Shown here: positions 50,308 to 59,894 of the stretch, in pieces
Layout of the letters: the number at the start of each line of letters is the position of its first letter
Numbering within the stretch: position 1 is the stretch's first letter
From: Roseiterribacter gracilis
GTDB taxonomy: Bacteria; Pseudomonadota; Alphaproteobacteria; BOG-932; Roseiterribacteraceae
Reading direction: 5' to 3'
DNA: 64,000 nt
Assembly: GCA_018332375.1 (NCBI GenBank)
Contig: BOPV01000001.1
Location: forward strand, 2,170,001-2,234,000
The notes under the pieces: model-generated
Seen by the model: the letters and a program-made list of their open reading frames with translations, nothing else
Databases searched by the model: none
Told to the model about the DNA's origin: nothing
Position numbers and translations under genes: made by a program

Positions 50308-53223
50308 ATGGGAAACCGGACAATCCGGCGCGCAACGCGCGCGCTGGCCATCGCGGGCGTTGCATCGGCAGCGTTGATGGCCGATGCACAGGCCCAGCAA
50401 GCAGGGCCAACAGAAGAAATCGTCGTCACAGGTTCGCGTCTGCGTCGCACCGGCGCCAGCGCGCCGACGCCGCTGACGGTTGCGAGCGCTGAGTCGCTGC
50501 GCGCGACCGGCGGCATCAACGTCTATGACATGCTGGGCCAGTTGCCCCAGGTCGGCGTCGGCACCAGCCAGCAGAACACCACCAACTCGGTGCGCAACGC
50601 CGGCTTGAACATTCTGAATCTTCGTTCGCTGGGCAACGCGCGCACGCTGACGCTGGTCAACGGCCGTCGTCAGGTCGGCGGCGGTCAGGGCACGGTGTCG
50701 GTCGACACCAACACGATTCCGGTCGCGTTGATCGATCGCGTCGAAGTCGTCACCGGCGGCGCCACCGCGGTGTACGGCGCCGACGCCGTCGCCGGCGTCG
50801 TCAACTTCATCATGAAGAAGAATTACGAGGGCGCCGAAGTCGAAGCCCAGTACGGCATGTCCACACATGGCGACGCGCAGACCTACGATCTCAGCGCGAC
50901 CATGGGCGGCAATTTCGGCGGCGGCCGCGGCAACATCACCATCAACGCCACCTACAATCGCGAAGAAGGCCTGTTCGGTCCCGACCGCGACTATGCCGTG
51001 TCGGAACTGCGTTCGGTGGTTGCCGGCGGCATCAATGGCCGTCCGCTGACCCCGGTGCGCGGCGACGGTATTCCTGACCGTATTCCGTTCAGCGGCACGC
51101 GCCTGAATCAGTTCACGCAGACCGGCGCACCGTTGATCGCAACCGCAATCGGCACGCGCGCGGCTTTCACGCAGGCGATTTCGCCGAACGGTCAGCTGAT
51201 CTCGTTCGACCGGTTCGGCCAGGCCGATCTGGGCGGCAACGTTTCGCTGGGCGGCGACGGTCTCTCGACCGGCAAGACCGCAACCTTGCGCGTCCCGACG
51301 CAGCGCGGCCTGTTTCATTTCAGCGGCAATTACGAGCTGCTGGAAGATGGCGGCAGCCTGATCAAGACCGCGAACCTGTTCGCCGAGTTCAAATACGCGC
51401 GCAACAAGGCAAAGACGACCGCATCGGGTACGTTCGAGTCAGCCGGCGTGATGAATTTGCAGCGCGACAACGCGTTCCTGCCGGCCGCGTTGGTTTCGCA
51501 ATTGACCGCCGCCAACCTGACGCAGTTCACCTTCTCGCGTTCGGACGACGACTTCGGTCTGCGTACCTTCGAAAGTCTGTTCCAGACCTATCGCGGCGTG
51601 ATCGGTGTCAACGGCAAGCTGGGCAACGACTGGAACTACGAAACCTTCTGGAATTACGGCACGACGCGTTCGCAGTTCACCAACTTCGACCGTATCCAGA
51701 GCAAGTTCGCAGACTCGGTCGACGCGGTGCGTCTGCCCGATGGTTCGATCGGCTGCCGCAGCGCCGCCGCACGCGCCAATGGCTGCTTGCCGCTCAACCT
51801 GATCGGCTTCGGCATCGCCGACCCGCGCGCGATTGCCTATTCCTACACCAGCACAGTCGAGCATGACCGCCTGACGCAGAACCAGTTCGTGTTCAACACG
51901 GATGGCGATCTGTTCAAGTTCGCCACGCCGTTCAGCGGCAAGGTGGACTCGGTCAAGCTGGCGATGGGTATCGAATATCGCCGTGAAGAATCGAACGCCA
52001 ACCCCGCCGCCGAAGTGCAGCAGGGTCTGGTGTTCGGCAACCGTCTCGCCTTCACCGAAGGCCACTACGATACGAAGGAAGCCTACGTCGAAACCGGCAT
52101 CCCGGTTCTGCGCGACCTGCCCTTCGCCAAGGCCGTCGACGTCGAAGGTTCGTGGCGCTTCCAGGATTACTCGACCACCAGCACCGACCAGAGCTGGGCG
52201 CTGCGCGGCGGTTGGGCGATCGACGACAACATCAAACTGCGCGTGTCGCGTTCGCGCGCGGTGCGTGCGCCGAACATCGGCGAATTGTTCGCGCCTGGCA
52301 GCGACAACTTCCAGGGCGTCAACGATCCGTGCGATTCGACGCGTATCAATGCGGGCAGCTTCCCGCAAAACCGTGCGGCGAACTGCCGAGCCTTGGGCAT
52401 TCCGGCGAACTTCACGCAAAGCACCGTGACCAAGTCGGTCATCGCGCGCGGCAACCCGAACCTGGCAGCGGAAAAGGCCAAGACCTGGACCGCGGGCGTG
52501 GTTCTGACGCCGACCTTCGTTCCTGGTCTGACGATCACGGCCGATTGGTGGAACGTGAAGATCCGCGACGCGATCGCGACCCTGGCCTTCCAGAACATCG
52601 TCAACAACTGCGTCGACGCGCAGTCGTTGAGCAACCCGTTCTGCTCGTCGGTCATTCGTGGCCCGGATCTGAACATTCAGAACGTGCTGGTGCAGCAGTT
52701 GAACATCGCCCGCTACCAGGCGCGCGGTCTCGACATGCAGATCACCTACTCGACGCCGCTGTCGCGTTTCGGCGCGCCGTCGGCCTGGGGCAACTTCACG
52801 TTCGACTTCCTGGGTTCGTACCTGTCGAAGAAGACGTTCGAGCCGAGCCCAAGCGATCAGTCGCTGACCAATCGCGATGCGGGTGAATTGCCGGATCCGA
52901 AGCTGAAGTTCCGCATCCAGGGCATCTACGAAGTCGGCCAGTGGCAGTTCACGTGGACGACCAACTATCTCGGCCACATGGAGCTGAACAACGAGGCCTT
53001 CATCGAAGACGCCTTCCCGCACACCGTGCCCGACTATTGGCTGCACTCGATCCGCGGCCAGTACGATTTCGGCAAGTACCAAGTGTTCGGCGGCGTGAAC
53101 AACCTCGCCAACAAAGAGCCGCCGTATATCCCGGCGACGTATCTCGGCACCGGCGCCACCACCGGTTCGATCTACGACAACCGGGGCCGGTTCTTCTTCA
53201 TGGGTGCCCGGGCGCAGTTCTAA
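50308..53223 (+). CDS. TonB-dependent receptor, tandem copy 2
   Basis: A 971-residue paralogue of the preceding receptor, aligned end to end. It has signal peptide ALAIAGVASAALMADAQAQ, the same EEIVVTGSRLRRTGASAP segment, the same plug motifs and barrel ending RFFFMGARAQF. Sequence divergence is greatest in surface-type loops, for example VVAGGINGRPLTPV versus VVYPGNGRPAVPV, as expected if the copies bind related but distinct ligands. ATG 50308 is chosen for its ribosome site and because it begins the signal peptide. Confidence 0.93.
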   Translation: MGNRTIRRATRALAIAGVASAALMADAQAQQAGPTEEIVVTGSRLRRTGASAPTPLTVASAESLRATGGINVYDMLGQLPQVGVGTSQQNTTNSVRNAGLNILNLRSLGNARTLTLVNGRRQVGGGQGTVSVDTNTIPVALIDRVEVVTGGATAVYGADAVAGVVNFIMKKNYEGAEVEAQYGMSTHGDAQTYDLSATMGGNFGGGRGNITINATYNREEGLFGPDRDYAVSELRSVVAGGINGRPLTPVRGDGIPDRIPFSGTRLNQFTQTGAPLIATAIGTRAAFTQAISPNGQLISFDRFGQADLGGNVSLGGDGLSTGKTATLRVPTQRGLFHFSGNYELLEDGGSLIKTANLFAEFKYARNKAKTTASGTFESAGVMNLQRDNAFLPAALVSQLTAANLTQFTFSRSDDDFGLRTFESLFQTYRGVIGVNGKLGNDWNYETFWNYGTTRSQFTNFDRIQSKFADSVDAVRLPDGSIGCRSAAARANGCLPLNLIGFGIADPRAIAYSYTSTVEHDRLTQNQFVFNTDGDLFKFATPFSGKVDSVKLAMGIEYRREESNANPAAEVQQGLVFGNRLAFTEGHYDTKEAYVETGIPVLRDLPFAKAVDVEGSWRFQDYSTTSTDQSWALRGGWAIDDNIKLRVSRSRAVRAPNIGELFAPGSDNFQGVNDPCDSTRINAGSFPQNRAANCRALGIPANFTQSTVTKSVIARGNPNLAAEKAKTWTAGVVLTPTFVPGLTITADWWNVKIRDAIATLAFQNIVNNCVDAQSLSNPFCSSVIRGPDLNIQNVLVQQLNIARYQARGLDMQITYSTPLSRFGAPSAWGNFTFDFLGSYLSKKTFEPSPSDQSLTNRDAGELPDPKLKFRIQGIYEVGQWQFTWTTNYLGHMELNNEAFIEDAFPHTVPDYWLHSIRGQYDFGKYQVFGGVNNLANKEPPYIPATYLGTGATTGSIYDNRGRFFFMGARAQF

Positions 53224-53246
53224 GCCCGACCACCAAGCCAACGATG

Positions 53247-53278
53247 CGGCCGCCGGAGCAATCCGGCGGCCGTTTTCT
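53247..53278 (+). terminator. Terminator of receptor copy 2
   Basis: An 11-bp perfect stem CGGCCGCCGGA (53247-53257) with 53262-53272 and a 4-nt loop, followed by TTTTC. Separates the receptor from thrS. Confidence 0.88.
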
Positions 53279-53350
53279 CTGCCTGGGGCGGCAGCCCTGC
53301 GCCGCGGGCGGCTGGACGGGCCAAGAGGCTGGCTCTAGCTTCGCGCCGCT

Positions 53351-55294
53351 ATGGAAAACGGCTTCGCCTATCGCCTCCCTGACGGGAAGGTTCTGACCTT
53401 CGACCACGCGCCCACCGGCGCCGAGATCGCCGCCGCGATCGGACCCGGCCTTGCCAAGGCCGCTCTCGCCATCAAGGTCGAGGGACAGATCCGCGACCTG
53501 GCGCGAACGATGGACACGCGCGAAGCCGCGATCGAGATCGTCACCCGCAAATCTGCCGACGCGCTGGACATCATCCGGCACGACGCCGCGCACGTGATGG
53601 CCGAAGCGGTGCAGGAACTGTTTCCCGGCACCCAGGTCACGATCGGCCCGGCGATCGAAAACGGCTTCTATTACGACTTCGCCCGCGACACGCCGTTCAC
53701 GCTCGACGATCTGCCGAAGATCGAAGCAAAGATGCACGAGATCGTGAAGCGCAACGCGCCGCTCGAGCGCGAAGTGTGGGATCGCGCCGACGCCATCAAG
53801 TATTTCCGCGACAAGGGCGAGAAGTACAAAGCCGAGATCATCGAAGACCTGCCCGGCACCGAGACCATCACCGTCTATCGCCAGGGCGAATGGCTGGATC
53901 TGTGCCGCGGCCCGCATGCACCGTCGACCGGTTCGGTCGGCGACGCGTTCAAGCTGATGAAAGTGGCGGGCGCGTATTGGCGTGGCGATTCCAAGAACCA
54001 GATGCTGACCCGCATCTACGGCACCGCCTGGCGCGACAAGAAAGAGCTCGAAGCGCATCTGACGATGCTCGAAGAGGCGGAGAAGCGCGACCACCGCAAG
54101 CTGGGCCGCGAGATGGACCTGTTCCATCTGCAGGAAGAAGCAGCGGGTAGCGTGTTCTGGCATCCCAACGGCTGGACCATGTACCGCGCGTTGGAAACCT
54201 ATCTGCGCAAGCGTCTTGAAACAGACGGCTACGTCGAAGTGAAGACGCCGCAGCTGTTTGAGAAGTCGCTGTTCGAAGCATCAGGCCATTGGCAGATGTA
54301 CGGCCACGGCATGTTCAAGGTCGAAGTCGGCCACGGGCACGACCACGAACATGTGCAGACCTTCGGTATCAAGCCGATGAACTGCCCGGCGCACGTGCAG
54401 ATCTACAATCACGGCATGAAGTCGTATCGCGACCTGCCGTTGCGCATGGCCGAATTCGGTTCATGCCACCGCAACGAACCGTCGGGCGCGCTGCACGGCA
54501 TCATGCGCGTGCGTCAGTTCACGCAGGATGACGGTCACATCTTCTGCATGCCCGAGCAGGTCGTCGAAGAGAGCAAGCGCTTCTGCGCGCTGCTCCAGCG
54601 CGTCTATGCCGATTTCGGGTTCAGTGACGTGAAGGTGAAGCTGGCGCTGCGTCCCGACGTGCGCGCCGGCACCGACGAAATCTGGGACCGGGCCGAAACC
54701 GAGCTGCGCGACGCGGCGCGGCAGGCGGGGCTGGAACCTGAAGATCTGCCCGGCGAAGGCGCCTTCTACGGTCCCAAGCTGGAATACCACCTGACCGATG
54801 CGATCGGCCGGACCTGGCAGTGCGGGACGTTGCAGCTCGATTTCGTGCTGCCCGAGCGGCTCGACGCCGAATTCGTCGCCGCGGACAACAGCCGCAAACG
54901 CCCGGTGATGCTCCACCGCGCCATTTTCGGCTCGGTCGAACGCTTCATCGGCGTGCTGATCGAGCATTATGCCGGTCGCCTGCCCTTGTGGCTGTCGCCG
55001 ACCCAGGTGGTGGTTGCGACAATTACGCAGGACGCTGACGGCTACGCCGAACAAGTCGCGGCGACGCTCGCGGCGAAGGGTCTGCGCGTCATCACCGACA
55101 CGAGGAACGAGAAGATCAATTACAAGGTGCGCGAGCACATGGTGGCAAAACGGCCGATTCTTCTGGTGGTCGGAAAACGAGAGGCACAGGAACGAGCGGT
55201 CGCGATGCGCCGTTTGGGGTCCGAGAGCCAGACCGTTTTGCCGCTTGATCAGGCGATCGCCGACCTCGTTGCGGAGGCTGCGCCACCGCAGTGA
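53351..55294 (+). CDS. thrS: Threonyl-tRNA synthetase
   Basis: Charges tRNA-Thr. The 647-residue protein has the full class II ThrS layout: TGS domain (residues 1-65), editing domain with the HxxxH-type zinc site ([13 protein letters not shown]) and [12 protein letters not shown], and a catalytic core with motif 1, the zinc Cys in [12 protein letters not shown], motif 2 ([26 protein letters not shown]) and motif 3 ([21 protein letters not shown]). The C-terminal anticodon-binding domain ends [12 protein letters not shown]. The ribosome site is weak. infC follows, as in many bacteria. Confidence 0.97.
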   Translation: MENGFAYRLPDGKVLTFDHAPTGAEIAAAIGPGLAKAALAIKVEGQIRDLARTMDTREAAIEIVTRKSADALDIIRHDAAHVMAEAVQELFPGTQVTIGPAIENGFYYDFARDTPFTLDDLPKIEAKMHEIVKRNAPLEREVWDRADAIKYFRDKGEKYKAEIIEDLPGTETITVYRQGEWLDLCRGPHAPSTGSVGDAFKLMKVAGAYWRGDSKNQMLTRIYGTAWRDKKELEAHLTMLEEAEKRDHRKLGREMDLFHLQEEAAGSVFWHPNGWTMYRALETYLRKRLETDGYVEVKTPQLFEKSLFEASGHWQMYGHGMFKVEVGHGHDHEHVQTFGIKPMNCPAHVQIYNHGMKSYRDLPLRMAEFGSCHRNEPSGALHGIMRVRQFTQDDGHIFCMPEQVVEESKRFCALLQRVYADFGFSDVKVKLALRPDVRAGTDEIWDRAETELRDAARQAGLEPEDLPGEGAFYGPKLEYHLTDAIGRTWQCGTLQLDFVLPERLDAEFVAADNSRKRPVMLHRAIFGSVERFIGVLIEHYAGRLPLWLSPTQVVVATITQDADGYAEQVAATLAAKGLRVITDTRNEKINYKVREHMVAKRPILLVVGKREAQERAVAMRRLGSESQTVLPLDQAIADLVAEAAPPQ

Positions 55295-55438
55295 CCGGCC
55301 AATAAGCGGCATCGGCGCCACAGCGGTGGTCTTTTCGCACCAGCACACCTACCGCCGGGGCGCCTTCGACGCTATTTTCCCGCCCTCGGGCGACTTGCCT
55401 GAAACACGACCCGACCAACCGCTATAGGAGAGACGTCC

Positions 55439-55981
55439 ATACCGCCCCGCTCTTTTTCCCGCACTGACGCCCCATCCCGCGACGGACCGCGGGTAAACTT
55501 CGAAATCAACGTGCAGACCGTCCGCCTTGTTGGCGCTGACGGGGAGATGCTGGGCGTGGTGCCGATCCGGCAGGCGCTTGCCGCCGCTGAAGAGGCAGGA
55601 TTGGACTTGGTCGAGATCTCGCCGAACGCAGATCCGCCCGTTTGCAAGATCCTCGATTTCGGCAAATTCAAATACGAGCAGCAGAAGAAGCAGAACGAAG
55701 CTCGTAAGAAGCAGAAAGTCATCCTGGTCAAAGAGATCAAGATGCGCCCGAACATCGACGATCACGATTACGACGTGAAGATGCGCGCGGCCAAAGGCTT
55801 CCTCGAAGAAGGCGACAAGGTGAAAGTCACCATGCGCTTTCGCGGCCGTGAAATGGTGCACCAGGAAATCGGCCTCAACGTGCTGATGAAGGTGCGCGAA
55901 CAGCTCGAGCCGCTGTCGAAAGTCGAAATGATGCCGCAGCTCGAAGGGCGGCAAATGGTGATGGTGCTGGCGCCGAAGTGA
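55439..55981 (+). CDS. infC: Translation initiation factor IF-3, apparent ATA start
   Basis: Binds the 30S subunit and proofreads start codons. The conserved IF3 N-terminus GPRVNFEI is encoded upstream of the first standard in-frame start (GTG 55511), so translation must begin earlier. The frame is open back to an ATA at 55439 with AGGAG 8 nt before it, and no ATG/GTG/TTG lies between. A rare start fits the known autoregulation of infC, where IF3 discriminates against its own AUU-type start. From ATA the product is 180 residues, with the linker [22 protein letters not shown] and C-domain [17 protein letters not shown]. rpmI and rplT do not follow. Confidence 0.93.
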   Translation: MPPRSFSRTDAPSRDGPRVNFEINVQTVRLVGADGEMLGVVPIRQALAAAEEAGLDLVEISPNADPPVCKILDFGKFKYEQQKKQNEARKKQKVILVKEIKMRPNIDDHDYDVKMRAAKGFLEEGDKVKVTMRFRGREMVHQEIGLNVLMKVREQLEPLSKVEMMPQLEGRQMVMVLAPK

Positions 55982-56018
55982 CATGCTGAAAGCATGTCAT
56001 CCCCGCGAAGGCGGGGAT
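55981..56018. repeat. Small hairpin plus REP-like palindrome after infC
   Basis: ACATGCT-GAA-AGCATGT (55981-55997) is followed immediately by ATCCCCGC-GAAG-GCGGGGAT (55999-56018). The second core is related to the repeat at 32241-32326. May protect the 3' end of the thrS-infC message. Confidence 0.6.
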
Positions 56019-56048
56019 CCATCGCGCTACAAGCACAGATGTTGAATG

Positions 56049-56080
56049 GATGGCCGGGTTCGCCCGGCCATCTGCATTTT
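56049..56080 (+). terminator. UUCG-loop hairpin before rlmI
   Basis: A perfect 10-bp stem GATGGCCGGG (56049-56058) with CCCGGCCATC (56063-56072) and a TTCG tetraloop, then TGCATTTT. Probable terminator of the infC transcript, only 12 nt before the next start codon, so attenuation of rlmI is also possible. Confidence 0.65.
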
Positions 56081-56091
56081 GAGGATCCGCA

Positions 56092-57270
56092 ATGACCGAC
56101 CGTCCGAAACTTCGCCTGCTGCCGCGCCATGAGGCGCGTGTGCGCGGTGGCCATCCGTGGGTGTTCTCGAACGAGATCGCGATGGACGTCGCGGCACGAG
56201 CGCTGCCGCCCGGCGGCCTGGTGGAGTTGGAAGATGCGCGCGGTGCGCCGCTCGCGACCGCCTATTTCAATCCGCGCACCTTGATTGCCGCGCGCGTGCT
56301 CGGTGCGCCCGGCACCGTCGTCGATCGCGCCTTCTGGCACGAGCGACTGGCCGCGGCGCTGCACTTGCGCGAGCGCATGTTCGACAAGCCGTTCTATCGC
56401 CTCGTCCACGCAGAAGCCGATCGTCTACCGGCACTGATCGTCGACCGGATGGGCGACGTCCTGTCGGTGCAGGCGAACGCAGCCGGCATCGACGCAGCGC
56501 TCGACGATATTCTGGGTGCGCTGACCGATCTGTTGAAACCGCGCGCGATCCTGCTTCGCAACGATAGTCCGGTGCGCGAGCTGGAAGGTCTGCCGCAGGA
56601 GACGCGCGTCGCGCACGGCACGATCGATGCGCCGGTCGAGATCGAAGAGAACGGCTGCAAATTCCTGCTCGACCTGCGCGATGGGCAGAAGACGGGTTGG
56701 TTCTACGACCAGCGCGCCAACCGCGCCTTCGTCGCGGGCTTCGCCAAGAACGCACGCGTGCTGGATCTTTATGCCTATGCGGGCGGGTTTGCGCTGGCCG
56801 CTGCAAAAGCCGGCGCACGCGAAGTTATCGCAGTCGATCGCTCGGCTGGTGCGATCGAGGCGATCAACGCCAACGCCGCTGCCAACGGATTGAAAGTCGA
56901 CGCGGTCAAAGCCGAAGTCTTCGCCGATCTCGAACGCCGTATCGGTTTGAACGAGACCTACGACGTCGTGATCGTCGATCCGCCCGCTTTCATCAAATCA
57001 AAGAAGGAAACCGCGTCGGGCCTGCGCGGCTATGCCAAGTTGGCGAAGCTCGCGGCACCGCTGGTTGCACCCGGCGGCATTCTGTTCACCGCGTCGTGCA
57101 GCCATCACGCCGACCTGGTCAACTTCGCGCACGCGATCACGCACGGGTTGGGACAAGCGAAACGTTCAGGCCGCGTGCTGCAGACGAGCGGTGCTGGCCC
57201 CGATCATCCGGTGCATCCGTTGCTGCCCGAGAGCGCGTATTTGAAGGCGCTGACGTTCCAGCTCGACTAA
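56092..57270 (+). CDS. 23S rRNA cytosine-C5 methyltransferase, RlmI family
   Basis: A class I SAM-dependent rRNA methyltransferase of 392 residues. The N-terminal PUA domain (RLLPRHEARVRGGHPWVFSNEI...GGLVELEDARGAPLATAYFNP) binds RNA. The catalytic domain has FYDQRANR, motif I VLDLYAYAGGFALAA, motif IV VIVDPPAFIKSKK and the cysteine motif ILFTASCSHH. The family modifies C1962 of 23S rRNA in E. coli. Length is typical. It lies downstream of infC in a translation-related group. Exact target nucleotide is inferred. Confidence 0.88.
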   Translation: MTDRPKLRLLPRHEARVRGGHPWVFSNEIAMDVAARALPPGGLVELEDARGAPLATAYFNPRTLIAARVLGAPGTVVDRAFWHERLAAALHLRERMFDKPFYRLVHAEADRLPALIVDRMGDVLSVQANAAGIDAALDDILGALTDLLKPRAILLRNDSPVRELEGLPQETRVAHGTIDAPVEIEENGCKFLLDLRDGQKTGWFYDQRANRAFVAGFAKNARVLDLYAYAGGFALAAAKAGAREVIAVDRSAGAIEAINANAAANGLKVDAVKAEVFADLERRIGLNETYDVVIVDPPAFIKSKKETASGLRGYAKLAKLAAPLVAPGGILFTASCSHHADLVNFAHAITHGLGQAKRSGRVLQTSGAGPDHPVHPLLPESAYLKALTFQLD

Positions 57271-57300
57271 AAAAGAGGGGGAAACGTTGCCGTTTCCCCC
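57268..57300 (-). terminator. Bidirectional terminator between rlmI and amt
   Basis: A 10-bp stem GGGGGAAACG (57277-57286) with 57291-57300. On the minus strand it is followed by TCTTTTTTAG, a good U-tract for the ammonium transporter gene; on the + strand it follows rlmI directly. Confidence 0.82.
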
Positions 57301-57332
57301 TAGTCGCCCCATGACAACTATCGAAGGCAGTA

Positions 57333-58676
57333 CTACGGCACGGTTTCGCCGTGCATGGGCCGGTCGAGACCTTGCCGTTCGATCTCTTCCGGGACCCGCA
57401 GGCCGATCGTGAGATCGACCAGCTTGTAGAGAAGGAAGGATGCGATGCCGCCATAGATGAGCGTCACCGCGACACCTTCGAGCTGCAGCAGAACCTGATG
57501 CGCGTTGCCGTCGATCAGACCGACGATCTTGGGATCGCCAGTCACCGCTTCGGTCGCGAACACGCCGGTCAGAATCGCACCGACAATGCCGCCCAGACCG
57601 TGCACGCCCCACGCATCGAGCGAGTCGTCGTAGCCGAATTTGTGCTTGAGCGCGGTGGCGCCCCACCAGCACACGATTCCCGCAACGATGCCGATCAGGA
57701 AACCGCCCGTCGCATTGACGTAGCCCGAGGCCGGCGTCACCGCGACCAGCCCTGCAACCGCGCCCGACACGATGCCCAGCACCGACGGTTTTCCCTGCAC
57801 CGCCCATTCGGTGAACATCCACGACAAGGCCGCCGACGCAGCCGCCAGCATCGTCACCAGCATCGCCATGCCGGCGCGACCGTTGGCGGTCAGCGCCGAA
57901 CCGGCGTTGAAGCCGAACCAGCCCACCCACAACAGCGACGCGCCGATCAGCGACAGAACCAGATTGTGCGGAACGATATGTTCGTGGCCCCAGCCGCGAC
58001 GCTTGCCGAGCAGGATCGCGCCGACCAAGCCCGCGATGCCCGCATTGATATGCACCACCGTACCGCCCGCGTAATCGAGCACGCCGGCGCTGGCGAGAAA
58101 CCCGTTCGGATGCCAGACCCAATGCGCGATCGGCGCGTAGACGAACAGCGCCCACAAGCACGTGAAGGCGAGCAGCGCCGAGAATTTCATCCGTTCCGCA
58201 AACGCACCCGTGATCAGCGCCGGCGTGATGATCGCGAATGTCATCTGGAACATCGCGTAGACGCTTTCGGGGATCGTCGTGACGGTCGGATTCTCGGTCC
58301 CTTCGCCCAAGGTGAACGGCGTCATCGCCGTCACGCCTTTGAGCCACAGGCGCGACAGGTCGCCGATAAAGGCCGAGGCGCCGCCCGCGCCGTTGGTGAA
58401 CGCCAGCGAATAGCCGACGACGTACCAGAGGACCGCGACCAGACAGCAGATCGCGAAGCTCTGCATCGTCGTGGCCAGCACGTTCATCTTGCGCACCATG
58501 CCGCCGTAGAACAGCGCCAGGCCGGGCAAGGTCATCATCAGAACGAGGGCGGTGGCGACCAGCATCCAGGCGGTGTCGCCGCTATCGATTTTGGCCGGCG
58601 CCGCCGCTTCCTCGGCCCACGCCAGCGTGGGTGTCAGGGAGGCAGCGAGAAAAGCGAGGCGTGCGCGGCTGAGCAT
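57333..58676 (-). CDS. amt: Ammonium transporter
   Basis: A 447-residue Amt/MEP-family channel with a cleavable signal peptide (LAFLAASLTPTLAWAEE), then 11 membrane helices. Conserved marks are LPGLALFYGGMVRKMNVL, the ammonium signature DYAGGTVVHINAGIAGLVGAILLGKR with the first pore His, and DAWGVHGLGGIVGAILTGVFA with the second. It conducts ammonia/ammonium and is normally gated by the PII protein GlnK. No glnK gene is adjacent in this window, unlike the usual glnK-amtB pairing, since upstream lies a divergent methyltransferase gene. Confidence 0.95.
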   Translation of the reverse strand: MLSRARLAFLAASLTPTLAWAEEAAAPAKIDSGDTAWMLVATALVLMMTLPGLALFYGGMVRKMNVLATTMQSFAICCLVAVLWYVVGYSLAFTNGAGGASAFIGDLSRLWLKGVTAMTPFTLGEGTENPTVTTIPESVYAMFQMTFAIITPALITGAFAERMKFSALLAFTCLWALFVYAPIAHWVWHPNGFLASAGVLDYAGGTVVHINAGIAGLVGAILLGKRRGWGHEHIVPHNLVLSLIGASLLWVGWFGFNAGSALTANGRAGMAMLVTMLAAASAALSWMFTEWAVQGKPSVLGIVSGAVAGLVAVTPASGYVNATGGFLIGIVAGIVCWWGATALKHKFGYDDSLDAWGVHGLGGIVGAILTGVFATEAVTGDPKIVGLIDGNAHQVLLQLEGVAVTLIYGGIASFLLYKLVDLTIGLRVPEEIERQGLDRPMHGETVP

Positions 58677-58796
58677 TACTGTTCTCGTTTGTTAGGTCCG
58701 GCCTTTTTGGCCCGGAGACGCTATCAAGATCCGTGCCGGGGGCGCGCCGACGCGCCACGGTGCCAAGCTTACCCCGACTTGCACAGTTTGAAGGCG

Positions 58797-59894
58797 ATGC
58801 AGACCGACCTTGATCGATTCCTGGGCATGAGCCCGCCCGTCCCGCCGCCCTGCCGTCATGCGGGCGTTTGCGGCGGCTGCGCCGTGCAGGCGGTCGAAGA
58901 CGGCGCCGTCGCGGCCTGGAAGCGCGACCACATCGCCAACGCGCTGCAGCGTGTCGGGCTCAGCGCCGAGATCGAACCGACCGCGACCGTGGCGCCTGCC
59001 ACGCGCCGCCGCGCCACGCTGACCTCGATGCGCCAGGGCAAACATGTGCTGCTGGGATTCAACGAGCGACGCAGCGACCGCATCGTCGAGCTGCGCGAAT
59101 GCAAAGTGCTGACGCCGAAGCTGGAAGCGTTGCTGCCGGCGCTGCGCGATCTGGTAGGCATCTTGCTGCAGCAACGCGATACTGCCGATCTCGCCCTCAC
59201 CGAAGCGCAGAACGGGATCGAGCTGGTGGTGGTGCGCAAACGTGCGCTGGCGCTGCTCGACCTTGAAACGCTCGCTGCGTTTGCCGAGACGCACGATCTG
59301 GCGCGCGTTGCGTGGCGCAGCACCGTGCGCACGCCGGTCGAACCAATCGCCGTGCGCCGCGTGCCCACGATCACGCTTGGTGGTGTGCGCGTAGCGTTGC
59401 CGCCTGCGGCGTTTCTGCAACCGAGCGCGGACGGCGAAAACTTGCTGATCGATCGCGTGCAGGCGACGATGACCGGCGCCAAACGCATCGCCGATTTCTT
59501 TTGCGGCGTCGGCACGTTCGCCCTGCCGCTGGCAGCTTCGGGTGCAACCGTCACAGCGTTCGACGGCGACAAGGACGCGGTCGCTGCGCTGGCCGCGACG
59601 CGCAAAACGACGGCAATCGTACGCGACTTGTTTCGCGAACCCTTGTCGGAAAAAGAACTACGCGACTTCGACGCCGCCGTCCTTGACCCGCCGCGTGCCG
59701 GTGCGGCGGCGCAGGTCGCGACCTTGGCCGACGCCGATTTCGACCGCCTCACCTATGTCTCGTGCAATCCCGCAAGCTTTGCGCGCGACGCGCGCGTGCT
59801 GGTCGCGGGCGGTTGGAAGCTGGGCGAGATCCTGCCCGTCGACCAGTTCCGCTGGTCGGCGCATGTCGAGCTGGTGGCGCGGCTAAGCCGCTAG
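58797..59894 (+). CDS. 23S rRNA uracil-C5 methyltransferase (RlmD/RumA/TrmA family)
   Basis: A 365-residue RNA m5U methyltransferase. The N-terminus has an Fe-S cysteine set (CRHAGVCGGC, with a further Cys in RECKVLTPK). The catalytic domain includes FLQPSADGENLL, motif I IADFFCGVGTFALPLA, DGDKDAV, motif IV AAVLDPPRAGAAAQ and the nucleophile/closing motif LTYVSCNPASFARDARVL. It lacks the TRAM domain of full-length RlmD (E. coli about 433 aa), typical of shorter alphaproteobacterial forms. Its last 12 nt overlap the convergent hydrolase gene. Confidence 0.9.
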   Translation: MQTDLDRFLGMSPPVPPPCRHAGVCGGCAVQAVEDGAVAAWKRDHIANALQRVGLSAEIEPTATVAPATRRRATLTSMRQGKHVLLGFNERRSDRIVELRECKVLTPKLEALLPALRDLVGILLQQRDTADLALTEAQNGIELVVVRKRALALLDLETLAAFAETHDLARVAWRSTVRTPVEPIAVRRVPTITLGGVRVALPPAAFLQPSADGENLLIDRVQATMTGAKRIADFFCGVGTFALPLAASGATVTAFDGDKDAVAALAATRKTTAIVRDLFREPLSEKELRDFDAAVLDPPRAGAAAQVATLADADFDRLTYVSCNPASFARDARVLVAGGWKLGEILPVDQFRWSAHVELVARLSR

